From positions 17,098 to 81,097 of the forward strand of contig LQAA01000091.1 of the NCBI GenBank assembly GCA_001577715.1: a stretch of DNA of 64,000 bases. Direction: 5' to 3'. Under the pieces are notes generated by a model. It was given only the letters and a program-made list of their open reading frames with translations. It was not told the DNA's origin and ran no database searches. The translations under genes and the position numbers were made by a program. The DNA comes from Candidatus Adiutrix intracellularis (lineage in GTDB: Bacteria; Desulfobacterota; Desulfarculia; Adiutricales; Adiutricaceae). Below, one piece after another: positions 9,385 to 18,217 of this stretch (positions are counted from its first letter, which is position 1; each line of letters opens with the position of its first letter).

Positions 9385-9565
9385 GGTTATAATATAGCAT
9401 ACTCTTATGTTGATATATAATTACATCTTATTTAATAATTACCGTGAACAGTATCAGTTTCGAATACTACACTAAGGTACTCGACTTTTAATTTCCTGAA
9501 GGCATATCTTTTTTAAATTTAGTGGTTAAATCTATCTGTCAGTCGGAAATGGGGCGGAGCTTAAA
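9385..9565. other. Short spacer, nothing recognised
   Basis: AT-rich sequence upstream of the IS66-type reading frame. No terminal repeat could be defined. Confidence 0.3.
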
Positions 9566-10515
9566 TCAGGGGTTGTCTCTCCCAGGGGTGGCCACAAAGA
9601 CGGGGGTCTGGCTGATAACGTGAAAATCCAGCGGTTCATAGAGTCCCACGTTCAGGGCTTCCATTTTGCGTACTGACGTGTCGCTATAGGTTAGAAAAAT
9701 TTCAAAAAGGGGTATTAGTCCGCGCATTCGGCCATAATATTCGTCATTAGAAGTTAGGATGGAGCCGCTCCGGGCGTAGCTGAGCTTGCGGGGCGAAAAA
9801 ATAGATTATGTCCACGAGCGAGACCATTTCTTTGACTATATCGGCTAGCGGATGCTATTAGCTTTTTCAATTTACAGAAGGCTGAGACCCGGCGTATATT
9901 ATCCAGGGAGACGAGTTAGCTGTCGATAAGGTTGGTGCCGGCCTTAATACGGACGAAAGAAACCTTAGCCAGTCTTAGTTCAGTTAATTTTTTTTTAAAA
10001 GTTAGAGGTTGAAGTTACCTTTGAAGGGGTTATTGTTTATGACCTTAAGCGCAACTACGCTCGAAGCTTCGGAGATTGATCCGCCCATATAAGTGATGCG
10101 GGCTTTAGCTGTGGTGAAATGGTAATTTATAATAGTCGTGGACCCTTTAGTAACAAAGATATTGGCCAAGATATTTTTACAGGTCTAGCCCTAGTGGGCG
10201 GGTAAGAAAGATCTAGTGCCGAAGATGTTAATTAGGTTTTTTCAGCTTATAGAAGGTTTCGCTACCGGCGTAGCTATCAGCGGCCACCATCATAGCTTTG
10301 CATTCTGGGACTTGTTCATGGCGTTGGCCCTGCTGTTAGTGAACATATCTAGAAAGGTATCACGATTGCGGAGTAAAACGGTGTTGTTGCCAGCTAACTA
10401 TACGGCGGCTAGGCGGCTGCCCATTAGGAGTAAGTTCAGGCGCCGAACCATACACGCTTTGTGCATTTCCAGAAGCAGATCGTCACTGATTTTTTTAATT
10501 TAAAATAGTTAGTTT
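9566..10515 (-). pseudogene. Unidentified large protein-coding remnant
   Basis: The GC-richer block reads on the minus strand as protein in several frames. Its C-terminal 66 codons are clean, with DEYYGRMRGLIPLFEIFLTY, MEALNVGLYEPLDFHV and a TGA at 9566-9568. Upstream parts include LLLEMHKACMVRRLNLLLMG, VLLRNRDTFLDMFTN and ANIFVTKGSTTIINYHF. At least four stops and several frameshifts separate them. I do not recognise the family. It lies about 50 bp downstream of the intact Lrp/AsnC regulator on the same strand, so it may once have been a co-transcribed or regulated target. Composition resembles the intact genes, arguing for an ancestral chromosomal gene rather than a mobile one. Confidence 0.5.
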
Positions 10516-10568
10516 CGGATACTATGGGGTTACTTTGTAATGATTGTTAGCAACGGTCGCATCTTAAG

Positions 10569-11027
10569 TCAATAAGGGTAGGGAGTTTTGAAGTTGACTT
10601 GCTCATAGATCAGAAAGGTTTCGTTAGCGTGAATGCTGTCGGAATAGCGTTCCAGCATGATGTTAAAAAAATCAATGAGACTGAATTTAGGGTTTAGCAT
10701 AATGGTGAGCATCAGGTCGAAACGGCCGGTGACAATAGCCACGGAAATAACCCCTGGTAATTCAGCGATTGCTTCAGCCATTTTTTTCATAGCTGGTGAT
10801 TTCAGGCGTACTCCTACATAGGCGGTTTGATAGCCTGGCTCGAGATCCTGAGTCGAGACGAGAGCCTTAATTTCAATCAGATTTTCTTGAATCATACGGC
10901 TTACTCTGGAACGGATGGTAGCTTCTGAAAAACCTAGGGCTTGTCCGATTTCTTTAAAGGAACGGCGGCCGGTCTGTAAATATTTAATAATTTCCAGACT
11001 GACTTTGTCTATTTTACCACGGGCCAT
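10569..11027 (-). CDS. Lrp/AsnC-family transcriptional regulator
   Basis: 152 residues, the normal family length. An AsnC-type winged helix covers about 1-60 (DKVSLEIIKYLQTG, FKEIGQALGFSEATIRSRVS), followed by a RAM-type effector domain at about 68-145, with VGVRLKSPAMKKMAEAI, ELPGVISVAIVTGRFDLML and a C-terminal LERYSDSIHANETFLI. The ATG is preceded by a strong GGAGGG ribosome site. Members usually bind an amino acid or related metabolite and act as octamers or dimers on nearby promoters. The likely partner gene just downstream is dead, so the regulator may now act only in trans. One of the few intact regulators in the window. Confidence 0.9.
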   Translation of the reverse strand: MARGKIDKVSLEIIKYLQTGRRSFKEIGQALGFSEATIRSRVSRMIQENLIEIKALVSTQDLEPGYQTAYVGVRLKSPAMKKMAEAIAELPGVISVAIVTGRFDLMLTIMLNPKFSLIDFFNIMLERYSDSIHANETFLIYEQVNFKTPYPY

Positions 11028-11424
11028 GGATACCCTCCCCTAAACTTAATTTTATATGAAAGTTATTTTCAGTTTATATTGTGGCGTTATAATACTTAAA
11101 ATAATTTTCTATTGCAACCGGGTTATTAATTTTAGGGTGTAGAAAATAAGCACTCTTAGTTTTTGAAAATAAGGACTATTTCTGAGCTTATAATGCCGGC
11201 GGTACCGCTATTTTATTCTTCCGCGCCCAGCTTGAGGCTTAGGTTGGAGTTAAACCGCTGTAAGTAAGTATTTAAATAAAATTGTCTTGGGAGTAAAAGA
11301 GGCAGTACCGTCAGAGTTGTTGTGGAATTCGGACTATTTTTTGGCCACGATCGGTAGCAGGTTAAAAGGGAAGGTAATTTTGTTTAAAAATATCTTGCAA
11401 CTCAATTTATTTTTTATTATGCGT
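11028..11424. other. Intergenic DNA upstream of the Lrp/AsnC gene
   Basis: It probably contains the minus-strand promoter of the regulator. A 61-codon plus-strand open frame at 11287-11472 has no recognisable motif and runs into IS200 sequence; I do not call it a gene. Confidence 0.35.
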
Positions 11425-11870
11425 TTAAGTTTTAAAAAATTACCAGTTATTATAGTGATAGGCATTTTTTAGTTTTAGCTCTAAGTCAAAGAAGCTTATG
11501 AATGTTAAAATGATGAAGGATTACCAATCGCGTTAAGAAGACATAAGGAGACTGTCCGAATGGATAAGAGTAGTTTAGTACATATGAGATGAAGGTATAA
11601 GTATTACATAGTATTTGTGGCGAAGTATTGTAGGTAAGTGACCTACGGGAAGTTCAAAGCCAATGTAGGTAAAATAATTATGTGGATCATATGAAAAGAA
11701 AAGATTGAGAATAGCAGAGGTTAAGTGTTATTTTGATCATATCTATATGTTTATAAAGATATTGGCGAAATACAGTTCATAGGAAGTAACGGGTTATCTG
11801 AAGAGTAAAAACTTACTGATAATATTTAATAGCTATATTAACTTGAAGTATAAGTTTACGTACCCTCGTG
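11425..11870 (+). mobile_element. Degenerate IS200-type element, copy 1 (3' part missing)
   Basis: It shares with copies 2 and 3 a left end (TTTTAGCTCTAAGTCAAAGAAGC, given here only as a landmark) and a tnpA reading frame beginning near 11561. Legible parts are YYIVFVAKYCR, then a stop, then the HUH-type motif region VKCYFDHIYMF in place of CPDHIHM, so the first His of the pair survives but the second is Tyr. After the YLK region similarity ends near 11870. The TAA after KYCR is at the same codon as in copies 2 and 3. Not functional. Confidence 0.72.
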
Positions 11871-12060
11871 TTAAGCATCTTTTTAATTAGTTTTATATTA
11901 TTTTTATTCTATAGTTAAATAGTTATAGTTCTTAAATCTCCGGGTGTTAAGTTCTGGGGTTGACTATGGTATAGCGAGGGTTCTTTCGGAGTTTAAGTTA
12001 GGAGTTTAATCTATAATAGCTTTTATTTTTATAGTTATTCCTAAAGATATTTTTATGAAG
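11871..12060. other. Spacer, nothing recognised
   Basis: AT-rich DNA between the IS200 wreck and the end of the pspF-like remnant. Confidence 0.3.
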
Positions 12061-12796
12061 AAAACGGAAATGGTGATAAGCTAGGTTCAGTAGATGGGTC
12101 ATTTCCTTCTGGTTATAGTGGGCGTGAGCCAGAGTTTTCTGGGAAATATCCAGAGTGAAAGCGGCTAGCTCTGCCAGTAGAATTAACTTTCAGTCTAAGG
12201 TTAGGGAGAGGGTGGAGTAGGACTGGGGCGGAAACGGAAAGTGAACTTTCTTTTAGCTCCAGATCGGCTAGTTCTAGGGGTGAGGTCGGGTGGCGGTGGA
12301 CGGTTCGCTTACGTTGTTTTTGAGTTCCCGGACATTGCTCCTAACTAGGTATGTTTTTGAAAGGTTCTCCGGCTTCTAAGCCGAAGGAAGGGGCCTGATC
12401 CGGATCTAGTTCTCTGGTTATGCTGGTAGCGAGGAGGTGGCTAGAAGCTCTATATAGCCGTCGCAGTTTCGTAGAAGAGGGGATAGTTATGGACTTTGAA
12501 GCTTAAACGATTCAAAAGGTCTGGTAGGAAATAGTCTCGTGTAGTTTGAGCTTTTAAATAAACATTGGTGGCTGAGACCAGCCAAATATCTATCCGTTTT
12601 TCTGTGGATTATCTACCCGCTGAAAAGAGTTGTATTTCACTGTTTTCAATATTTTAGACTGAGTATTTAGGTTAGAATGATTCATTTTATTTAAAAAAAT
12701 CATCCTGTTACCATCCGCCTTAAGGTGGTTGGGGTGTATCCTGGGCGCTGCTTTGATAAATGACCCTAGTTCGTAATTAAATAGTTTCGATTCCAA
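12061..12796 (-). pseudogene. pspF: pspF-like sigma-54 activator pseudogene, N-terminus deleted
   Basis: On the minus strand, directly downstream of the NtrC-type gene, a second AAA+ activator is legible. It starts with ESKLFNYELGSFIKAAP (12796 downward), matching the family's ESELFGHEAGAFTGAQ with the sigma-54 contact loop GAFTGA changed to GSFIKA. Walker B is FLNK instead of FLDE. Then come KILKTVKYNSFQRV, IDIWLVSATN, LLNRLSFKVHNYPL and a C-terminal helix-turn-helix ending LNLAYHHFRF. DLLDRLAF and YHQFR are typical of PspF, the activator of the phage-shock envelope stress operon. A stop interrupts the frame at 12590-12592 and more follow. The receiver-less N-terminus with Walker A is missing, as if deleted up to the neighbour's stop codon. 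Confidence 0.68.
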
Positions 12797-12807
12797 AAGA
12801 TTCGGGT

Positions 12808-14523
12808 TCAGGGCCGCGTAGTCCGGTTAAAGCCTTCGCCGTTTTGGCTGGAGGCCCAGGCTTCGTAGTTTGTCCGTTCTTGGCGGTGTTGGAAAGAGCG
12901 TCTGGAAAGACCCAGTAGACCGGCGGCTTCGGTTTTGTTACCGTTAGTAGCGGCCAGAGCCTCGCGGATGAAGTGGCGTTCGGTTTCGATCATAATGGTG
13001 TCTAGGTTTAGAGTTACGTTGGTCCAGTCTGGGGTTAAGTCGGGGGGTAGATCCGGTTTAGGGAAATAGTTTTCACCGAAAGAGAGCAGCCCTTGATAAT
13101 TTAGGTCGGCTAGCTCGTGAGCTACCAGTCTGATCCGTAACCGCCAAGGGCTGATACCCAGGCTGGCGGCCGTGCGGCCGCGTAAACCTCCGGCCGCTAG
13201 TAGCCCTCGATAAAGATAATAGACTTCCAGCCTCGCCAGCAGTTCATCAAGACCGCCCCGGGGCAGCCCCGGTAATAGGACTTTAGTTTCACTGAAATAA
13301 TGGCCGGGGGTACTTAATTTTTTGTTTAGGGCGATCGAGAGTGGTGGAAGAGCTCGTTTGAAATCGGCTAGGCGTAGGCTTTCGGGTAGAATGATGCTGG
13401 ACTGTTCCAGAGCTACTGACCGTTCAATGATATTTTCCAGTTCCCGTACATTGCCGGGGAAGTGGTAGCGCGATAGGATATCTAGAGCATAGGCCGAAAG
13501 CTTACGGACATCCTTATTCTGAGCTTGGCTGTACTTTTCAAGAAAAAAATGGGCCAGGAGAGGGATGTCAGCCGGCCGGTCTCTCAAAGGTGGGAGGTGG
13601 ATATTAATGACATTTAAGCGATAATATAAATCTTCGCGAAAGCGGCCGGCCATAATTTCAGTTTCTAGATTTTTGTTAGTGGCTGAAATGAAACGGACGT
13701 TGCTCTTTTCTTCCCAGTCGCCTCCTATCGGGCGGAAAGTTTTTTCCTGAATAACACGGAGCAATTTGACCTGCATGGTGAGTGAAAGTTCCACTAATTC
13801 ATCTAGAAACAGGGTGCCTCCGTCGGCTAGGGCTACTAGGCCTTTTTTGTCACTGGTAGCTCCGGTGAAGGCTCCTTTTCTATAGCCGAACAATTCGCTT
13901 TCCATTAGATTTTCAGGTATGCCGCCGCAGTTAATAGCTACAAAGGCGCCCTCAGCACGGTCGGAGTTTTCGTGAACCGCCCGGGCCACTAGCTCTTTGC
14001 CTGTGCCGCTTTCCCCGCTGATGAGTAGATTGGTGGAAGTTTGAGCCGTTAGTCGCACCAGATCGTAGACATGGAGCATGACCGGTGAAGCTCCAACCAT
14101 ACGGCCAAAGCGCTGGTTAGAAGCAACCATTTCGGCCAGAGCTCGGCGTTCTTGCTCCACATTACGATGGGCTAGAGCCGAGTCGATTACTGCTAGAAGA
14201 TCTTGGGGCTGGAAAGGCTTAGGAATAAAATCATAGGCTCCTTCTCGCATGGCCGCAACGGCGGTGTCGGGTTGTACATATGCTGAAATTAAGATGAGGG
14301 GTGTGGTTTTATTGGCGGCTCTCAGGTGTTTTAAAATTTCCAGGCCACTTAAGCCCGGCATTTTTATATCGCTGACGATAGCCTCAAAATTACCGTCTAA
14401 AGCTGTGTTAAGTCCAGTCGAGCCGTCTTCAGCCAGGGTGACCTGATGGCCTGCATGGCGTAGTATCATCTCCATCATTTCTCTAAGACTGAGGTCATCA
14501 TCAATAACTAGAATAGCGCCCAA
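12808..14523 (-). CDS. NtrC-family sigma-54-dependent response regulator with duplicated Fis-type HTH
   Basis: 571 residues, about 100 longer than a normal NtrC/PilR protein. The receiver domain (about 1-120) has the acidic pocket DDD and phospho-acceptor Asp in IVSDIKMPG. The AAA+ domain (about 140-375) has Walker A GESGTGKE, the intact sigma-54 loop GAFTGA, Walker B TLFLDE and the arginine-rich sensor region. The tail carries two Fis-like helix-turn-helix units: GLRGRTAASLGISPWRLR (about 445) and NGNKTEAAGLLGLSRRSF (about 530). The start is TTG with a GAGGGAAG ribosome site eight bases upstream. It lies 22 bp downstream of the YchF-like gene. No partner kinase is in the window. All key residues are present, so it should still activate sigma-54 promoters. 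Confidence 0.9.
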   Translation of the reverse strand: MGAILVIDDDLSLREMMEMILRHAGHQVTLAEDGSTGLNTALDGNFEAIVSDIKMPGLSGLEILKHLRAANKTTPLILISAYVQPDTAVAAMREGAYDFIPKPFQPQDLLAVIDSALAHRNVEQERRALAEMVASNQRFGRMVGASPVMLHVYDLVRLTAQTSTNLLISGESGTGKELVARAVHENSDRAEGAFVAINCGGIPENLMESELFGYRKGAFTGATSDKKGLVALADGGTLFLDELVELSLTMQVKLLRVIQEKTFRPIGGDWEEKSNVRFISATNKNLETEIMAGRFREDLYYRLNVINIHLPPLRDRPADIPLLAHFFLEKYSQAQNKDVRKLSAYALDILSRYHFPGNVRELENIIERSVALEQSSIILPESLRLADFKRALPPLSIALNKKLSTPGHYFSETKVLLPGLPRGGLDELLARLEVYYLYRGLLAAGGLRGRTAASLGISPWRLRIRLVAHELADLNYQGLLSFGENYFPKPDLPPDLTPDWTNVTLNLDTIMIETERHFIREALAATNGNKTEAAGLLGLSRRSFQHRQERTNYEAWASSQNGEGFNRTTRP

Positions 14524-14545
14524 AAGTTGCTTCCCTCGTTGTTAT

Positions 14546-15565
14546 TTAAATGTTGAAACGGAAGTGGATTATATCGCCGTCGGCCACCACATAGGTCTTA
14601 CCTTCTAGGCGAGAAGCGCCTCTTTTTTTTGCTTCGGCTAGGCTTCCGGCTACCTTGAAGTCTTCAAAGGCTACTACTTCAGCTCGTATGAAGCCTTTCT
14701 GAATATCTGAATGAATAGTCCTAGCTGCCTCTAGAGCCGTTTCTCCAGCAGCGATAGTCCAAGCTCGGCATTCGTCTTCGCCAACGGTGAAAAAACTGAT
14801 TAGACCCATCAGGTGATAAACTTCGCGGATGACTCTAGCTGAAGCCGGTTCGGTTAGTTTATAGCCTGCCAGGAATTCAGCCGCGTCTTCTGGGGCTAGG
14901 GTCGCTAGTTCCTCTTCTAGTCGGCCTCGCACTACAACCTGGGGCCAGGTTCCGCCGAGATCCACGCTCTTTTCGTCGTCATCGGCATTGTTTAAAATTA
15001 CCAGCAATGGCTTAGCCGACAAAAAGGCAAAATTTCGCAGGCGGGTGTGACGGGCGAAAATTGGATCTCGCCGCAAAGGGCGCCCTGCTTCCAATTCTAT
15101 TTTTGCCATGGTCAGAAGTTCTAGCTCTTCCAGATCGTTCTTTCGGCCCCGCTTCTGTTCTTCGGTCATTCGCTCCAGACGCTTTTCCACTACCAGATAA
15201 TCATTTAATATAAGTTCAGTTTCCAGTTCGACTATTTCCGTAGCTGGTTTTATTTCCGTCGCGTTCAGATCTGGGAAATTACGGAGTGTGAGTAGTAGCA
15301 CCTCGACCTCCCGGATTTTTTCTAGAGAGATTTTGAGCGCTTCTTTAGGGTGGCCTGGGGGATGAGGTAGAAAAAACTCCACCCGGGCCGGTGTGCACTT
15401 TTGTGGTTGGAAGCGGGTGTTTAAAAAATCAAGACGCTCGTCCGGCACTAGCGCTTCGCCTTGGCGAGGTTCAGAAGCGCTAAATGGAGGGCGGCTTAGT
15501 TTCGTTAGTGCTGAAAAAATGGTGTCACGACCACTTCCCGGCCAACCAATTAGGCCCGCTTTCAT
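14546..15565 (-). CDS. YchF/OLA1-like P-loop NTPase with altered P-loop
   Basis: 339 residues against about 363 for YchF. The C-terminal TGS/DUF933 domain is well kept (FFTVGEDECRAWTI, IHSDIQKGFIRAEVVAFEDF, GKTYVVADGDIIHFRFNI). The N-terminal G domain is divergent. G1 reads GWPGSGRDTIF where YchF has GLPNVGKSTLF, so the phosphate-binding lysine is arginine and the serine aspartate. The specificity loop reads ILNNADDDE. The helical region at about 110-165 is present. The ATG has a GGAGGTGG ribosome site. YchF binds the ribosome and prefers ATP; with this P-loop, nucleotide hydrolysis is doubtful. It may be the organism's YchF or a paralogue that never hydrolysed. Frame and codon use look intact. 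Confidence 0.8.
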   Translation of the reverse strand: MKAGLIGWPGSGRDTIFSALTKLSRPPFSASEPRQGEALVPDERLDFLNTRFQPQKCTPARVEFFLPHPPGHPKEALKISLEKIREVEVLLLTLRNFPDLNATEIKPATEIVELETELILNDYLVVEKRLERMTEEQKRGRKNDLEELELLTMAKIELEAGRPLRRDPIFARHTRLRNFAFLSAKPLLVILNNADDDEKSVDLGGTWPQVVVRGRLEEELATLAPEDAAEFLAGYKLTEPASARVIREVYHLMGLISFFTVGEDECRAWTIAAGETALEAARTIHSDIQKGFIRAEVVAFEDFKVAGSLAEAKKRGASRLEGKTYVVADGDIIHFRFNI

Positions 15566-15623
15566 TCACCCACCTCCGGTTTTAGTTTTTAGTGCGGCTT
15601 TCAGTTTTAGCCGGCTTAGTTAA

Positions 15624-16564
15624 ACTTATTATAACAAAATTGCCCGTCGCGCGAAAGGATGGCTCTGAAATACAAATCTGTTAAATAGGTAAATATATGG
15701 TTCACTTGATGGAATAAGACGCCCGTGCCGCTGGGTATGTGTATTGGTTTTTGTATAATAATTGTTTTTTTAGTGACCAGTTTTCCTCTTAATCGTTTTG
15801 AGATAGCGATAAATAGATAGTTCGGAAATTTTAAGATGTTAAGTTAATTCACTTATGCTTTCTTTGCGGTTTTAAAAAAATATTTATATGAATTCCGTAG
15901 AATTTCTATTCTGTCGCTTTTAGTTAGTTTATTAGGTATGCACCTAGTGCGGATGCAGAAGTTATAGATGGTCTTACTGAGTTACGAATTTATAATGATA
16001 TTAAGATATTTAATTTTATTTAAAAGGAAGGTTATCGCCGATAGATACCTGGAACTGGTAGACTTACCTGGCGATGATGTTAAACTGTTGGGGGAATTAT
16101 TGGGAGGAAATGCGGTAGTTAACCGTTATTGCGTGGGTTCTCTGGCGGTGAATGCTTTCACCTTTTTGATGGGTGAACTTTTTGGTGCTCTTGACGAGAT
16201 GATCTGTGTCCGGCAGTTGTGGTAGAGCGGTGGCGAGGTGGATAAAAATATGCTATTCTTACATATTATGTAGAAGAGACGGTTATATTGGTCGACAGAA
16301 TTATTTTTTTTGGGGTATATTTAGGTCGGATAGTACTCGAGGTACCGGTCGATCTTTCTTGATTCCACTTTCGCAATATCACCTTTTATCACGAATTGTT
16401 TGTACTTTTGCGTAACGAATTACTGTGGGTCTTGAATTAAGTGGGGGGGGGTAATATTTCAAATTCTGGGATTAGGTGAGTGAAGGGAAAGTGCTTTTTT
16501 AAAAAATTTTAAATAAAAGGAATAATTCAGGTTCTAATTTATGGGGTGCTGGTGCTATTTTATG
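15624..16564. other. Decayed intergenic DNA
   Basis: Open pieces at 15968-16225 and 16206-16415 have no recognisable domain or strong ribosome site. The first contains the readable stretch DRYLELVDLPGDDVKLLGEL, which might be an old coding segment. I cannot name it. Confidence 0.35.
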
Positions 16565-17290
16565 TGTTTAAGCTCGAAAACCACCAGTTATACTGGAGTT
16601 AGGCACTTTTTAGGTTTAGCTCTAAGTCAAAGAAGCCTTTGAATGTTAAAATGATGAAGATTTGCTAACTACATCAAGAAGACATAAGGAGATTGTCCAA
16701 ATGGATTGGAGTATTTTAGCACAGACGAGATGGGAACGTAAGTATTATATAGTATTTGCGTCTAAGTATCGTAGGTAAGTGATTTATGAGAAGCTCAAGG
16801 TTGATGTAGACAAAATATTATGTGAATTGTGTGAAAGGAAAGGGTCAGAAATAATAGAGGTGAAGTGTTGTCCTGACCATATCCATATGTCTGTAAAGAT
16901 ACTATCGAAATACAGTGTATTAGAGGTAATAAGTTATCTGAAGGGTAAAAGTTTACTAATAACATTAGATAGGCATGTTAATCTGGAGTATAAGTATGGC
17001 AATAGATACATTATTGTAAGTATTATATTGATATAGCAGATAAAAATGCGAAAATAATAGTGAAATATGTCAGGAATTAATTACGGTAAGACTTAACGGC
17101 TGACTAATTGATACTGAAGGAATATATTGATCTATTTACGGGTAAGTCGGTAAATAAAAGCAAAAAGGAAGAGTCCCTTAGGAGTAAGCCTATTAACTGA
17201 AAACCATTTAGCACGCTCTTAGGCGTTGCCGTACCAATCCCTTATAGGGGTGAGCAGATCACTCGCCTAGCAGGTAGTTCTGATTTTCTC
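16565..17290 (+). mobile_element. tnpA: IS200-type element, copy 2 (best preserved, inactive)
   Basis: The left end carries a small perfect hairpin, CCAGTTATACTGG, of the kind IS200/IS605 single-strand transposases recognise. The tnpA frame starts near ATG 16700 (MDWSILAQTRWERKYYIVFA), meets a TAA right after KYRR, then continues (16779-17036) with CPDHIHM, the HUH metal/catalytic pair, and YLKGKS, DRHVNLEYKYGNR. A frameshift follows, and KIIVKYVRN, near the catalytic-tyrosine region, lies in another frame. The right end (about 17215-17290) has GTACCAATCCCTTATAGGGG and a second hairpin. The stop and the frameshift preclude transposase production. It lies about 220 bp upstream of tRNA-Thr. Confidence 0.85.
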
Positions 17291-17511
17291 CCAGGTTAAA
17301 ACCGCAATGCATTTCTATTTTCCTTTCAGATTTAACTTTTTTTTATAGCTTACATTATTTATTTCCTGAATTCAACCTTAATGCGTCAGAGTCTATTTTG
17401 GGATATAAGAGATATTGTCGTAAATCAAATTGAAAGTAGCGAGGTATTGTGGCATAATAAATTAGAAGTTATTTTAGATATTGGTTGCTTATATAGTAGT
17501 TCGGAAATGAG

Positions 17512-17583
17512 GCTGGCGTAGCCCAATGGTAGAGCACCTGATTTGTAATCAGACGGTTGTAGGTTCGATTCCTATCGCCAGCT
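17512..17583 (+). tRNA. tRNA-Thr (anticodon TGT)
   Basis: A full cloverleaf can be drawn. The acceptor stem GCTGGCG pairs with CGCCAGC, with discriminator T and an encoded CCA (17584-17586). The D arm contains AATGGTAGAGC. The anticodon loop TTTGTAA has anticodon TGT, reading ACA threonine. The T arm is GTAGG-TTCGATT-CCTAT. The top pair of the anticodon stem is a C-A mismatch, a mild erosion. IS200 right-end sequence, inverted relative to copy 2, begins immediately after the CCA, so the gene is enclosed by IS ends but appears intact. Confidence 0.95.
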
Positions 17584-17586
17584 CCA

Positions 17587-17800
17587 ATCAGGATCACTCG
17601 CTCAGTGAGTGGTTCGCTTACCCCTATAAGGGGTTAGTACGGTAGCGTCTGAGGCCGTGCTAAATAGTTTGCTAAGTGCACCATGTTAATAGTTTTACCC
17701 CTAGAGGGGTTATTCTTTTTTGCCTTTATTTATTGGCTCCCCCGTAAACGGGTTAGTGTATTCTTTCAATCTGTTGTGCGTAAATTCAAGAATCTGCGTG
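17587..17800 (-). mobile_element. IS200-type right-end fragment, inverted, abutting tRNA-Thr
   Basis: The reverse complement of this stretch matches the last 180 bp or so of IS200 copies 2 and 3: the tnpA tail ERIHxPVYGGANK-like reading and the landmark CCGTACTAACCCCTTATAGGGG, ending in GTGATCCTGATT next to the tRNA's CCA. Only the 3' part of the element is present. Together with copy 2 it makes an inverted pair of IS200 right ends around tRNA-Thr. Confidence 0.75.
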
Positions 17801-18162
17801 AGATAGGAGTGATTCGGCGTATAGACTCTGATCAGGCGGGCTATTAGAAAGTTACTAAATAAAATAGGCCTTATTTAGTTATAATCCATAGAAATTTTTA
17901 GTTTGAGGGTGTTTGGTTCTAGGTTAAACGTTAAATGTAATAAAAGGCTTGACCTAGATCAGGCCGGTACAGTATAGTGATTAAATAAAATCAGATATGA
18001 GCTGTAATATTAATTATAGTAATGTTTTAAGTAAACAATCCGGCTTAGCTTTCCCAGTTTAGGCTATTAGGGGCGGTTTCTGGTAGCGTTATCTCTTAAC
18101 CTGAGGTTCAGAGTAGAGCCGGCGAATCTAGAAAATATAACGTAACCCGGAAATCTTTTTTG
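17801..18162. other. Region upstream of trpE
   Basis: It probably contains the trpE promoter and leader. I looked for a leader peptide with tandem Trp codons and for a T-box and found no convincing one; only a single TGG-containing short frame is present. Confidence 0.35.
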
Positions 18163-18191
18163 AACCGCAGGCTTAGCTGGGCGGTTTTTTT
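18163..18191 (+). terminator. Intrinsic terminator/attenuator upstream of trpE
   Basis: Six-base perfect arms AACCGC (18163-18168) and GCGGTT (18181-18186) enclose a 12-base loop, followed by a run of seven T. It lies 27 bp before the trpE ATG with no gene ending nearby, so it is best read as a transcription attenuator for trpEG. The anti-terminator partner and the sensing mechanism are not evident. Confidence 0.65.
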
Positions 18192-18217
18192 GTGCCCGCC
18201 TTATAAGGAGAATGATT

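Noticed and set aside
11287..11472. 61-codon plus-strand gene before IS200 copy 1
   Set aside because: It runs into the IS200 left end and has no motif or ribosome site.
12590..12796. Stand-alone 68-codon gene on the minus strand
   Set aside because: Its translation matches the GAFTGA-region of PspF and continues past the stop, so it is part of the pspF-like pseudogene.
16779..17036. Complete small transposase gene of 85 codons
   Set aside because: It is the middle piece of an IS200 tnpA that starts upstream before a stop and ends in another frame after a frameshift.
18000..18217. T-box or tandem-Trp leader peptide ahead of trpE
   Set aside because: GAACCGCAGG faintly resembles part of a T-box antiterminator, but the rest of the conserved core, a specifier loop and a Trp-rich leader frame could not be found; only the terminator is kept.
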